Shown here piece by piece: positions 52,986 to 63,415 of a stretch of 64,000 nt of DNA. A model generated the notes under the pieces. That model did no database searches, was not told where the DNA came from, and saw only the letters and a program-made list of their open reading frames with translations. The stretch comes from Clostridia bacterium (GTDB lineage: Bacteria > Bacillota > Clostridia > Oscillospirales > Acutalibacteraceae). Each line of letters opens with the position of its first letter. The stretch's first letter is position 1. Both the position numbers and the translations under genes were made by a program. The DNA lies in the NCBI GenBank assembly GCA_017409475.1, contig JAFQSP010000003.1, forward strand, positions 124,001 to 188,000, in the 5' to 3' direction.

Positions 52986-53014
52986 TTGACGAATGGTGTA
53001 TTTGGTAGTATTCT
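52986..53014 (+). promoter_or_regulatory. gdhA promoter
   Basis: TTGACG and TATTCT are separated by 17 bases, 63 bases before the gdhA ATG. The next gene has a strong GGAGG ribosome binding site. Confidence 0.75.
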
Positions 53015-53077
53015 TTAATATATTTTTTCTTATTTCTATATATTATGTAGAAATAAAATTTTTGGAGGTATGTATCA

Positions 53078-54430
53078 ATGTTTAAGTCAGCTTACTTACA
53101 GCGAGTTTATGACCAGGTTGAAGCTCGCAACCCCGGCGAAAATGAATTTTTGCAGACCGTACGTGAGGTTTTTGAATCTCTTGAACCGGTTATTGAGCAG
53201 GATTCAAAATTTGAAGAAAACGGCGTTATGGAACGTATCGTTGAACCCGAACGTTTCATCAGCTTCCGTGTATCTTGGGTAGATGATAACGGCAAGGTTC
53301 AGGTTAACCGCGGCTATCGTGTTCAGTTTAACTCGGCTATCGGCCCGTACAAGGGTGGTATCCGTTTCCATCCGTCAGTTAACTCATCTATCATCAAGTT
53401 CCTCGGCTTTGAGCAGACATTTAAGAATAGTCTTACCGGTCTTCCTATGGGCGGCGGTAAGGGCGGTTCTGACTTTGACCCGAGAGGTCGCAGCAATGGC
53501 GAAATCATGCGTTTCTGCCAGAGCTTCATGACCGAGCTTTCAAAGCACATCGGAGCTAATACCGACGTTCCTGCCGGTGATATAGGCGTAGGTGCACGTG
53601 AGGTTGGCTACATGTACGGCCAATATAAGAGACTTCGCAACGAATTTACAGGCGTTCTTACAGGTAAGGGTATCGCATACGGCGGTTCGCTTATCCGTCC
53701 GGAAGCTACCGGTTACGGCGCTGTTTACTATGCTGCTGAAATGCTCAAATCATTCGGCGAAACTATCGAAGGCAAGACGTTTGCTGTTTCGGGCTTCGGT
53801 AACGTTGCTTGGGGTACTGTTAAGAAGATTACCGAGCTTGGCGGTAAGGTACTCACAATTTCAGGTCCTGACGGCTATGTATACGATCCCGACGGTATCA
53901 GCACAGACGAAAAGATTGATTACATGCTCGAAATGCGTAACTCAGGTCGTGACAAGGTTCAGGATTATGCTGATAAGTTTGGCGTTCAGTTCTTTGCAGG
54001 CAAGAGACCTTGGGAGCAGAAGGTTGATGTAGTTATGCCTTGTGCTACTCAGAACGAAGTTGGCGAAGCAGATGCTAAGAACATCGTTGCTAACGGCGTA
54101 AAATATTATGTTGAAGTTGCTAATATGCCTACAACAGAAGAAGCTATGGCTATCATTAAGGCAAGCGGTGCTGTTATCGCTCCTTCGAAGGCAGTTAACG
54201 CCGGCGGTGTTGCTGTTTCCGGCCTCGAAATGAGCCAGAACTCAATGCGTTACAGCTGGACAGCAGAAGAAGTTGACGCTAAGCTTAAGCAGATTATGGC
54301 TGACATCTTTAAGAATTCTTATGATGCAGCTAAGAAGTACGGTATGGATGGCGACCTCGTAGCAGGAGCTAATATTGCCGGCTTCGAAAAGGTTGCTGAC
54401 GCTATGATTGCTCAGGGTATTGCATATTAA
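53078..54430 (+). CDS. gdhA: NADP-type glutamate dehydrogenase
   Basis: This 450-residue enzyme makes glutamate from 2-oxoglutarate and ammonia. It has the hexameric GDH pattern: the glutamate pocket KGGIRFHPSV, the catalytic Lys in PMGGGKGGSDFDP near 123-135, NTDVPAGDIGVG near 167-178 and the nucleotide-binding SGFGNVAWG near 239-247. Codon use is biased toward preferred codons more than in the neighbours, which fits high expression. It is a single-gene unit with its own promoter and terminator. Confidence 0.95.
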   Translation: MFKSAYLQRVYDQVEARNPGENEFLQTVREVFESLEPVIEQDSKFEENGVMERIVEPERFISFRVSWVDDNGKVQVNRGYRVQFNSAIGPYKGGIRFHPSVNSSIIKFLGFEQTFKNSLTGLPMGGGKGGSDFDPRGRSNGEIMRFCQSFMTELSKHIGANTDVPAGDIGVGAREVGYMYGQYKRLRNEFTGVLTGKGIAYGGSLIRPEATGYGAVYYAAEMLKSFGETIEGKTFAVSGFGNVAWGTVKKITELGGKVLTISGPDGYVYDPDGISTDEKIDYMLEMRNSGRDKVQDYADKFGVQFFAGKRPWEQKVDVVMPCATQNEVGEADAKNIVANGVKYYVEVANMPTTEEAMAIIKASGAVIAPSKAVNAGGVAVSGLEMSQNSMRYSWTAEEVDAKLKQIMADIFKNSYDAAKKYGMDGDLVAGANIAGFEKVADAMIAQGIAY

Positions 54431-54441
54431 TAGATGTTAAT

Positions 54442-54482
54442 AAAAAAATCACCGACAGAATTTAATCTGTCGGTGATTTTTT
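54442..54482. terminator. Bidirectional terminator after gdhA
   Basis: AAAAAATCACCGACAGA pairs perfectly with TCTGTCGGTGATTTTTT around a 6-base loop, with T runs on both strands. It serves gdhA and the convergent lipoprotein gene. Confidence 0.93.
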
Positions 54483-54491
54483 ATCTGTTTA

Positions 54492-55187
54492 TTAATCCTC
54501 AATATATCTGTAACCAACCTCTTCGTCTGTTTTGAGAAAACAGTCATAGCTGGTATCAATTTCTTTTAAATCGGCATTATTGTTATCGGTGAACGGGTCA
54601 AAATAATATTTAATACCATCAATTTCAACCGTAACCCAGCTGTGCATACTGTTTCCCCCAACCTCAAGCGAACGAAATCCTTTTTCAAGCTTTGCATCAA
54701 TACCTAAGTATCTCAGCATAGCATAGTAGGTATAGGCAAAGTCAAAGGGATTTCCTTCGTTATCATTGAGTGTTACAATAAGGCTTACCCAGTTGCTGAA
54801 CCCATAATCGTGATAATCGACGTTTTTTATAATCCAGTCGTAGCAGGCGGTAGCCTTTTCTAAGTTTGTATTTCTATCTTTTGTTATTTCCTTGAGCTTA
54901 TCCTTTAATAGTTTTTCTGCATTAGCCTTATTCAACTCAAAATCGTACGTTTTTTCAAGAAACGAGGTTGAAAACATATCAGTCAAGTCGGTTTCGCTTG
55001 TCAGTGATAAATAATTATCGGGCTTAAGCTCCAATTTGTTGAATTTGATTTCTACTTCTGTAAGCTCTCTTTCAGCTGCGCCTTGAGTTGACGATATATC
55101 GGTATTATCGTCGTCGCTATTGTCTGAGCATGAACAAATTGATAGCATAAGTATTATACATAATAATATTGCGACTATTCTATTCAT
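54492..55187 (-). CDS. Transglutaminase-fold lipoprotein lacking the catalytic Cys
   Basis: This 231-residue protein has a lipoprotein signal (ICSC, Cys about 20) and a Ser/Asp-rich linker. The C-terminal transglutaminase-like domain (about 100-230) has ACYDWIIKNVDYHD, the conserved His in MHSWVTVEI and the Asp in YYFDPFTD. At the place of the nucleophile (GxC-x-x-Y in active members) it reads GNPFDFAYTYYAML, so the Cys is missing. It is therefore probably not a protease or cross-linker, and may be a binding protein. GGAGG precedes the ATG. Confidence 0.83.
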   Translation of the reverse strand: MNRIVAILLCIILMLSICSCSDNSDDDNTDISSTQGAAERELTEVEIKFNKLELKPDNYLSLTSETDLTDMFSTSFLEKTYDFELNKANAEKLLKDKLKEITKDRNTNLEKATACYDWIIKNVDYHDYGFSNWVSLIVTLNDNEGNPFDFAYTYYAMLRYLGIDAKLEKGFRSLEVGGNSMHSWVTVEIDGIKYYFDPFTDNNNADLKEIDTSYDCFLKTDEEVGYRYIED

Positions 55188-55216
55188 ATTTTCCTCCTAT
55201 TTGTACTTATGAAATA

Positions 55217-55245
55217 ATTATAATCAATTTCATTTACTTAGGCAA
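55217..55245 (-). promoter_or_regulatory. Promoter of the transglutaminase-fold lipoprotein gene
   Basis: TTGCCT and TATAAT are separated by 17 bases on the minus strand, about 30 bases before the ATG. Confidence 0.7.
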
Positions 55246-55279
55246 TACATAAAATGTTTTTTAATTAATTTTGTTGCTT

Positions 55280-55309
55280 GTCATATTTTCATTCTGTTTT
55301 ACATATTGA
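55280..55309 (+). promoter_or_regulatory. Candidate sigma-E promoter of spoIVA
   Basis: GTCATATT and CATATTGA are separated by 14 bases, 34 bases before the spoIVA ATG. It fits the mother-cell sigma-E consensus, and spoIVA is sigma-E-dependent in Bacillus subtilis. Confidence 0.7.
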
Positions 55310-55343
55310 TTTACAAACAAATGAAGTGACGGAGGAAATTTTC

Positions 55344-56822
55344 ATGCCAACATCAAATATTTATCAGGATATTGCAGCTCGCACAGGTGGCGACATTTAT
55401 ATTGGCGTTGTAGGCCCTGTAAGAACAGGAAAATCAACATTTATAAAGCGTTTTATGGACTCGCTTGTTTTGCCAAATATTGAGGATATAACAAAGCGAG
55501 AAAGAGCAAACGACGAAATGCCTCAATCATCTGCCGGTCGAACAATTATGACTACCGAGCCTAAGTTTATTCCTGAATCGGCTGCTGAAATTACCTTAGA
55601 GGATAGCATAAATCTTCGTGTAAGACTTATTGATTGCGTAGGTTATATTGTACCGAGTGCGCTTGGATATATCGAAAATGAGATGCCGAGAATGGTTGCA
55701 ACTCCATGGTTTGAAGAACCTGTACCATTCAATATGGCGGCCGAAATAGGTACTCAGAAGGTAATAAATGAGCATTCAACAATTGGCTTGGTTATAACGA
55801 CTGATTCAAGCATTGGCGAAATTCCACGCGAGGAATACGAGGAAGCAGAGGAAAGAGTAATAAACGAGCTTAAGGCAATTAATAAGCCCTTTGTTGTATT
55901 GCTGAATTGCATGTATCCTGATTCAAAGGAATCGACCGAATTGGCTGAACGCTTAAGCGAAAAATATTCTACAACGGTTTTGCCCATAAATTGCCTCGAT
56001 TTAGATGAAACCCAGATAAAAAATATACTCGCAAAACTGCTAAAAGAATTTCCGGTAAGCAATATTTCGCTAAAAATGCCTTATTGGATAAATAGCGTAG
56101 ATAGAAATCACTGGTTTAAGCAGACATTGTATTCTGAAATTCATAAGCTTGCTGCAAACGTTAATAAAATATCAGATATTACAGCATTTATTGAAGACAT
56201 TAAGGACTTAGACAATATAATTTCTGCGTCAAAGCTGAATATTGATATGGGTAATGGCGCGGTTGAAGCAGAAATTGAATTGGATAAATCGTTTTTCTAT
56301 ACAATTTTAAACGAGTTAACGGGACTCTCAATTTCAAGTGACAGAGATATTATCGAAACTATAATCAGTCTCGCTAAATCATTTAAAGAGTATCAAAGGG
56401 TTAAAAATGCGCTCGATGAGGTTGAGGCGACCGGATACGGAATAGTAATGCCTGAAACAGAGGAGTTATCACTCGAAGAGCCTGAAATCGTTAAGCAAGG
56501 TGGACGCTATGGCGTAAGGTTAAGAGCAAGCGCACCGTCAATTCACATGATGAAGGCGAATATAAAGACCGAAGTAAGCCCTATTGTAGGAAGCGAAAAG
56601 CAATCCGAAGACTTGGTTATGTATTTGCTTAAAGAATTTGAGGAAGACCCGGTAAAAATTTGGGACTCAAATATATTTGGAAAGTCGCTTCATGACCTTG
56701 TAAACGAAGGATTACATACAAAATTAGCAAGAATGCCTGCTGATGCACGTATGCGACTTCAAGAAACTATTGAACAGGTTATTAACGAAGGTTGTAGCGG
56801 ACTTATTTGTATTATTCTATAA
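55344..56822 (+). CDS. spoIVA: Stage IV sporulation protein A, spore-coat ATPase
   Basis: This 492-residue protein, the same length as the Bacillus subtilis protein, forms the base layer of the spore coat on the forespore surface by ATP-driven assembly. The Walker A motif is VGPVRTGKST near 23-32, followed by DCVGYIVPSALGY and the C-terminal GLICIIL end. The ATG at 55344 is chosen for GGAGG upstream and because in-frame upstream codons lie inside the promoter. It is strong evidence that the organism forms endospores. Confidence 0.97.
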   Translation: MPTSNIYQDIAARTGGDIYIGVVGPVRTGKSTFIKRFMDSLVLPNIEDITKRERANDEMPQSSAGRTIMTTEPKFIPESAAEITLEDSINLRVRLIDCVGYIVPSALGYIENEMPRMVATPWFEEPVPFNMAAEIGTQKVINEHSTIGLVITTDSSIGEIPREEYEEAEERVINELKAINKPFVVLLNCMYPDSKESTELAERLSEKYSTTVLPINCLDLDETQIKNILAKLLKEFPVSNISLKMPYWINSVDRNHWFKQTLYSEIHKLAANVNKISDITAFIEDIKDLDNIISASKLNIDMGNGAVEAEIELDKSFFYTILNELTGLSISSDRDIIETIISLAKSFKEYQRVKNALDEVEATGYGIVMPETEELSLEEPEIVKQGGRYGVRLRASAPSIHMMKANIKTEVSPIVGSEKQSEDLVMYLLKEFEEDPVKIWDSNIFGKSLHDLVNEGLHTKLARMPADARMRLQETIEQVINEGCSGLICIIL

Positions 56823-56832
56823 TTATATTGGG

Positions 56833-56868
56833 GGAGTGCTTTTAATGAAAAAGCACTCCTAATTTTAT
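56833..56868 (+). terminator. Weak terminator-like hairpin after spoIVA
   Basis: GGAGTGCTTTT pairs with AAAAGCACTCC around a 5-base loop. The tail (TAATTTTATT) is only partly T-rich. Confidence 0.5.
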
Positions 56869-56912
56869 TCACCGAATTTTATGATTACAATAATATAAAA
56901 TGAGGTGATTAT

Positions 56913-57539
56913 ATGAGGGTTTTTAGAGTAATAAAGCGAACAATTTTGATTACAATAGTATTTTTCGTTATTGTTTTCATATTTTTTGATTTATATTGTG
57001 CACCGATGACAGGAAACGTTGCTCTAAATCATTCTAAATTAGTTGTTCAAAATATTATAAACGACTCATTATATAAATCGGTGATTGAATCGGATATAGA
57101 TTACGATGATATGGTTAATATAAAATATGATGAGAATGGGATTGTTAAGGCTATTGAAACAAATTCGGCTCAAATAAATCTATTGAAATCTTATTTAGTT
57201 AAGGATGTCAATGAATACATAATGGATTATGAGGTTACAGAGGTTGGAATTCCGATTGGTACATTTACCGGTAGCGATTATTTATCAGGAATGGGCCCTG
57301 AAATTGACGTGTCTGTTCAGTTTAGCGGTGTTGCTGTTACCGATGTTTTCAGCGAGTTTGAATCGGCAGGAATAAATCAAACTTGTCACAGAATTGTTGT
57401 AAAAACTGAGGTTGACATTTGTGTCATCACTCTCGGAAAAAGGCTTGGCGGAAGAGTAGAAAACGAATGTTGTATAGCCGAAACAGTTATTGTCGGCACG
57501 GTACCTGAAACTTATGCCGATATTATAAAAAATTATTAA
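56913..57539 (+). CDS. yunB: Sporulation protein YunB
   Basis: This 208-residue protein has an N-terminal transmembrane helix (about 10-28) and the YunB signature: IPIGTFTGSDYLSGMGPEI near 113-131, SEFESAGINQTCH near 150-162 and CCIAETVIVGTVP near the C-terminus. In Bacillus subtilis YunB is made under sigma-E and is needed for efficient sporulation, with no known activity. It follows spoIVA by 90 bases, which fits a shared sporulation role. AGGTGA precedes the ATG. Confidence 0.9.
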   Translation: MRVFRVIKRTILITIVFFVIVFIFFDLYCAPMTGNVALNHSKLVVQNIINDSLYKSVIESDIDYDDMVNIKYDENGIVKAIETNSAQINLLKSYLVKDVNEYIMDYEVTEVGIPIGTFTGSDYLSGMGPEIDVSVQFSGVAVTDVFSEFESAGINQTCHRIVVKTEVDICVITLGKRLGGRVENECCIAETVIVGTVPETYADIIKNY

Positions 57540-57590
57540 TAAAATAGGTGAAAAATTATAATAGTTGTGTTATAATATAAAGGAATATGA

Positions 57591-59582
<1,992 letters not shown>

Positions 59583-59594
59583 ATAGAGGAAAGT

Positions 59595-60803
59595 ATGAAG
59601 GTTGTTGTTATCGGGGGAGGGGCCTCCGGATTAATTGCGGCAGGTACTGCTGCCGAAAACGGACACGATGTGATAGTTGTCGAGAAGAATATACGACCAG
59701 CTCGAAAATTGCTGATTACGGGAAAGGGAAGATGCAACGTTACAAATATGTGCGACACCGACGCGCTTCTTTCATCGGTCGTGCATAATTCGCGTTTTCT
59801 CTATGCGGCATTTTCGCGATTTACACCTCATGATACCTTTGATTTTTTTGAAAATTTAGGAGTAAGATTAAAGATTGAGAGGGGAAATCGCGTTTTTCCC
59901 GAATCTGACAAGGCTATGGATATTGTTGATGCACTTGTCGACTATACAAAACGAAATACGCGAATTATCAGTGCCACAGCCGATGAAGTGATCAGCGAAA
60001 ACGGTAAGGTTACCGGCGTGCGTCTTAAGGATGGAAAAATCATTGAATGCGACAGGGTAATTTTAGCTACGGGAGGACTTTCTTATCCAAAAACCGGGTC
60101 TGACGGAGACGGTTACCGCTTTGCAAAAAAGCTTGGTCATACAGTGGTAAAAACTAAACCGTCACTTGTACCGCTTGAGATTAAAGAAAAATTTTGTTCA
60201 TATCTTATGGGGCTCAGCCTTGTAAATATTGGCGTTTCCTTTGAACAAAGAGGAAAGATTATTTACAAAGATTTCGGCGAAATGCTTTTTACCCATTTTG
60301 GAATTAGCGGACCGGTTGTTTTGAGCGGTTCTTGCCATATCGATGAGCCAAAGGACGTTACCGTTCATATCGATTTAAAGCCGGCGCTTAGCCATGAACT
60401 GCTTGATAATCGTTTTTTACGTGATTTTTCTAAATACTCGTCAAAAGAGCTTTCAAACGCTTTATGCGACCTTTATCCCAAAAGCTTGATACCGATTATT
60501 ATCAGTCTTTCAGGCGTTTCGCCAAAGACAAAGGTTAGCCAAATTTCAAAGGAAATGCGAAGCCGCCTTGTTGATATTACAAAAGATTTTAAATTAACTG
60601 TAGCAGGTTTTCGCTCGTATGATGAAGCGATAATTACATCCGGTGGCATTAGTACAAAGGAGATTAATCCGTCAACAATGGAATCTAAGCTATGCAAGGG
60701 TCTTTACTTTTGCGGCGAGGTTATTGACGTTGACGCATATACAGGCGGTTTTAATCTTCAAATCGCTTTTTCAACCGGCCGACTTGCCGGTAATTCAGTG
60801 TGA
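59595..60803 (+). CDS. BaiN/HI0933-like NAD(P)/FAD-dependent oxidoreductase (second copy)
   Basis: This 402-residue flavoprotein has VIGGGASGLIAAGTA at the N-terminus, KLLITGKGRCNVTN near 37-50, ATGGLSYPKTGSDGDGY near 156-172 and the C-terminal TSGGIS and GLYFCGEVIDVDAYTGGFN. It is a paralogue of the gene at 50056-51285 with the same length and motifs but clear divergence. It lies between ligA and cmk and overlaps the start region of cmk. The substrate is unknown. Confidence 0.9.
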   Translation: MKVVVIGGGASGLIAAGTAAENGHDVIVVEKNIRPARKLLITGKGRCNVTNMCDTDALLSSVVHNSRFLYAAFSRFTPHDTFDFFENLGVRLKIERGNRVFPESDKAMDIVDALVDYTKRNTRIISATADEVISENGKVTGVRLKDGKIIECDRVILATGGLSYPKTGSDGDGYRFAKKLGHTVVKTKPSLVPLEIKEKFCSYLMGLSLVNIGVSFEQRGKIIYKDFGEMLFTHFGISGPVVLSGSCHIDEPKDVTVHIDLKPALSHELLDNRFLRDFSKYSSKELSNALCDLYPKSLIPIIISLSGVSPKTKVSQISKEMRSRLVDITKDFKLTVAGFRSYDEAIITSGGISTKEINPSTMESKLCKGLYFCGEVIDVDAYTGGFNLQIAFSTGRLAGNSV

Positions 60804-60820
60804 ATAGGAGAATCAAAAAT

Positions 60821-61498
60821 ATGGTTTCAATAGCTATTGATGGACCTGGCGGCGCAGGGAAAAGTACAATTGCAAAGACACTTGCTAAAAAGCTTGGTTA
60901 TATCTATGTTGACACAGGTGCGCTTTATCGCGCAATCGGTCTTTATATGCTTAATTCAGGCGCTGACACTAAGGATAAATCAGCTGTAGTACCAAAACTT
61001 GCTGAAATTAACGTTGAGCTTAAGTATATCGACGGCGCGCAAAAGGTAATTCTATGCGGTAATGATGTATCAACCGAAATTCGCAAGCCTGAGGTATCAA
61101 TGGCTGCATCTGACGTTTCGGCGATTGTTGATGTACGTGCGTTTTTGCTTGAATTGCAGCGCGAAATGGCACGTAAGAACAACGTGATAATGGATGGCCG
61201 AGATATTGGTACGGTCGTTCTTCCCAATGCTGAAATCAAGATATTTTTAACAGCGTCTGCCGAGGAACGCGCCCAAAGACGATATAAGGAACTTATTGAA
61301 AAGGGCGTTGAGGTTGAATACGAAACGGTGCTTAAGGAATTAAACGAGCGTGATTACCAGGATTCGCATCGCGAAATTGCACCGCTTAAACCCGCTGATG
61401 ATGCTCAAATGATTGATACAACGGGATATAATTTAGAGCAATCGGTTGATATGCTTGCAAAATTTGTTACAAAACGATTAGGTGAATTAGAGGAATAA
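60821..61498 (+). CDS. cmk: Cytidylate kinase
   Basis: This 225-residue enzyme phosphorylates CMP/dCMP. It has the P-loop IDGPGGAGKST near 6-16, VDTGALYRAIG near 29-39, MDGRDIGTVVLP near 125-136 and LNERDYQDSHREIAPL near 173-188. The ATG at 60821 is preferred because AGGAGA lies 9 bases before it; an in-frame GTG 21 bases upstream overlaps the preceding gene. It is followed by plsC and ispH after one intervening gene, an order common in Clostridia. Confidence 0.95.
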   Translation: MVSIAIDGPGGAGKSTIAKTLAKKLGYIYVDTGALYRAIGLYMLNSGADTKDKSAVVPKLAEINVELKYIDGAQKVILCGNDVSTEIRKPEVSMAASDVSAIVDVRAFLLELQREMARKNNVIMDGRDIGTVVLPNAEIKIFLTASAEERAQRRYKELIEKGVEVEYETVLKELNERDYQDSHREIAPLKPADDAQMIDTTGYNLEQSVDMLAKFVTKRLGELEE

Positions 61499-61499
61499 G

Positions 61500-62789
61500 A
61501 TGAAAAAATCCTTTTATGCATTAATTGTCGTAGCTGTAATTATAATATCGTTAATTGCACACTCGTTTTTTATTGGAACGGGTGATATAGTTACGGACAT
61601 AAAGGGAATATTTAATAAGTTATTTAATGATGATGAAATCACCGAAACAATGGTATTTCCCGTCTTGAATTTTGACTATTCGTTTACTGAAACAGCCATC
61701 GATAAATCTGAATATTATAATTTTCAGCATCTTAATGGTTTACAGCAGGAAATGTATGATACACTTTTTGATGCTGCTGTCACTATGAAAACAGGCAATA
61801 TCCAGCTTGGCAAGGGCACAAAGAAGGATGCAATAATCGCGATGTATGCGATGAAATACGATCATCCCGAATTGTTTTGGTTGGGCTTTGAATATGGAAT
61901 AGGCGAAAACGACGATAGCGTGTATATGCGCTTTGACAAAGGCGATTTAAAAGGATATACATATACTCACAATGAACGCGTTACTATGATGAGCGAGCTA
62001 AAATCAGGTGTTGAAACAATTCTCGATGAATGCATAGCAAGTGATATGAGTGATTTTGAAAAGGAAGTTGCTATTCACGATTGGTTATGTCAAAACGTTG
62101 TTTATGACAATACTGTTACCGATTATGAAAAGATTGCCGAAAATAAACGTGAGAATCCGTCACCATGGACATCTTATGGCGCAATTGTAAATCGTGTAGC
62201 TGTATGCGAAGGGTATTCAAAGGCTTTTCAGCTACTAATGTATTGTGTCGGTATAAACTCTAATTTAGTGTGTGGCAGTGTTACCGATGGTTCACCTCAT
62301 ATGTGGAATACAGTTATGCTCGATAACGATTGGTATTATGTTGATGTTCTTTGGGACGATGTTGACGAGGATAATGTTACTCATACCTTCTTAAATGTTG
62401 ATTCTGAAATGATTTCAAAAACACATACTATATTTTCGGACAGTTCGGTTGTAAACGATAATGAAAAGATTTATTCGGGAGAATATAATTTGAAATTACC
62501 GACCGCAAATAGCAAAAAAATGAATTACTATGTTGTTAACGGTACTTTAATTAACAGCGATGACGAGTTTCACGATATAGTTGTTGATAATATTATTAAA
62601 GCGGCTAAAGACGGACACGATAGTGTTGAATTTTTTTATAGTTATAAAGAAATTAACGAAAACGTTGTTAGCTTTGATATAAAAAACAGTAGAATTTTTT
62701 CTGCGGTTAAGGGGCATATCAGCGATTTTAAGGGATTTAAGTATATCGCTTATACGTATGGAAGCTTTATTTTAAAGATTAGCAGGTAA
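61500..62789 (+). CDS. Membrane-anchored transglutaminase-like protein
   Basis: This 429-residue protein has an N-terminal hydrophobic helix (about 5-22) and an extracellular transglutaminase-like domain (about 190-320). The domain has HDWLCQNVVYD, the nucleophile in VCEGYSKAFQLLMY, the His in SPHMWNTVML and the Asp in WYYVDVLWDD, so the triad is complete. A C-terminal domain of about 100 residues is unassigned. It may be a cysteine protease or cross-linker acting at the cell surface. It sits between cmk and plsC, a place where such genes are not usual. Confidence 0.84.
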   Translation: MKKSFYALIVVAVIIISLIAHSFFIGTGDIVTDIKGIFNKLFNDDEITETMVFPVLNFDYSFTETAIDKSEYYNFQHLNGLQQEMYDTLFDAAVTMKTGNIQLGKGTKKDAIIAMYAMKYDHPELFWLGFEYGIGENDDSVYMRFDKGDLKGYTYTHNERVTMMSELKSGVETILDECIASDMSDFEKEVAIHDWLCQNVVYDNTVTDYEKIAENKRENPSPWTSYGAIVNRVAVCEGYSKAFQLLMYCVGINSNLVCGSVTDGSPHMWNTVMLDNDWYYVDVLWDDVDEDNVTHTFLNVDSEMISKTHTIFSDSSVVNDNEKIYSGEYNLKLPTANSKKMNYYVVNGTLINSDDEFHDIVVDNIIKAAKDGHDSVEFFYSYKEINENVVSFDIKNSRIFSAVKGHISDFKGFKYIAYTYGSFILKISR

Positions 62790-62794
62790 ATATT

Positions 62795-63415
62795 ATGGAA
62801 ATATTATTTAAAATCTTAGTTAGCGTTATATATGTCATTGCAAAGGTTCTCTATCCGTTTAAAGCAAAGGGTATGGAGAATATTCCCGAGGATGGTGGAA
62901 TTATCCTTTGCTCGAATCATATTTCTATGCTTGACCCTGTGTTTATAATTTTAACATCAAAGCGAAGGGTTTATTTTATGGCGAAAAGTGAATTGTTTAA
63001 GAATAGGATTTTAGCCGTTTTTTTTAGATTTTGCGGTGCCTTTCCGGTCGATAGAGGAAAGAATGATTCGTCGGCAATTGATAACGCTAAACAGCTTGTT
63101 ATTGACGGAAAGGTCTTTGGAATTTTTGTTGAGGGAACAAGAACAAAAAATCCAGATGCAAGCCCAAGTAAACCTAAATCGGGCGCTGCGGTTATAGCTG
63201 CCTCTACCGGTTCCGATATTTTGCCTGTTGCTGTTACGTATAAGCATGGACGTCCTCGTTTATTCAGCCGAGCCGTTGTTAATTACGGAAAGGTTATAAA
63301 GTCAGAGGAAATTCAGATTAACGAGATTAAAGCATCAGAAATCAAAAAGGTAAAGAATAGAATTATGGATGAAATAACCTCTCTTTGGGAGGAGGAAACA
63401 AAATGCCTAAAATAA
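62795..63415 (+). CDS. plsC: 1-acyl-sn-glycerol-3-phosphate acyltransferase
   Basis: This 206-residue membrane-associated enzyme makes phosphatidic acid. It has the NHx4D box in SNHISMLDPV near 33-42, the phosphate-binding EGTRTK near 112-117 and PVAVTYKHG near 147-155. The 3' end overlaps ispH by 13 bases, with the ispH ribosome binding site inside plsC. Confidence 0.93.
   Translation: MEILFKILVSVIYVIAKVLYPFKAKGMENIPEDGGIILCSNHISMLDPVFIILTSKRRVYFMAKSELFKNRILAVFFRFCGAFPVDRGKNDSSAIDNAKQLVIDGKVFGIFVEGTRTKNPDASPSKPKSGAAVIAASTGSDILPVAVTYKHGRPRLFSRAVVNYGKVIKSEEIQINEIKASEIKKVKNRIMDEITSLWEEETKCLK

Noticed and set aside
53592..54032. 146-codon open frame in another frame of gdhA
   Set aside because: It is caused by the biased codon use of gdhA; the protein has no recognisable features.
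55278..55343. Upstream in-frame start for spoIVA
   Set aside because: The extension contains a sigma-E-like promoter. The ATG at 55344 has GGAGG and gives the family's exact length.
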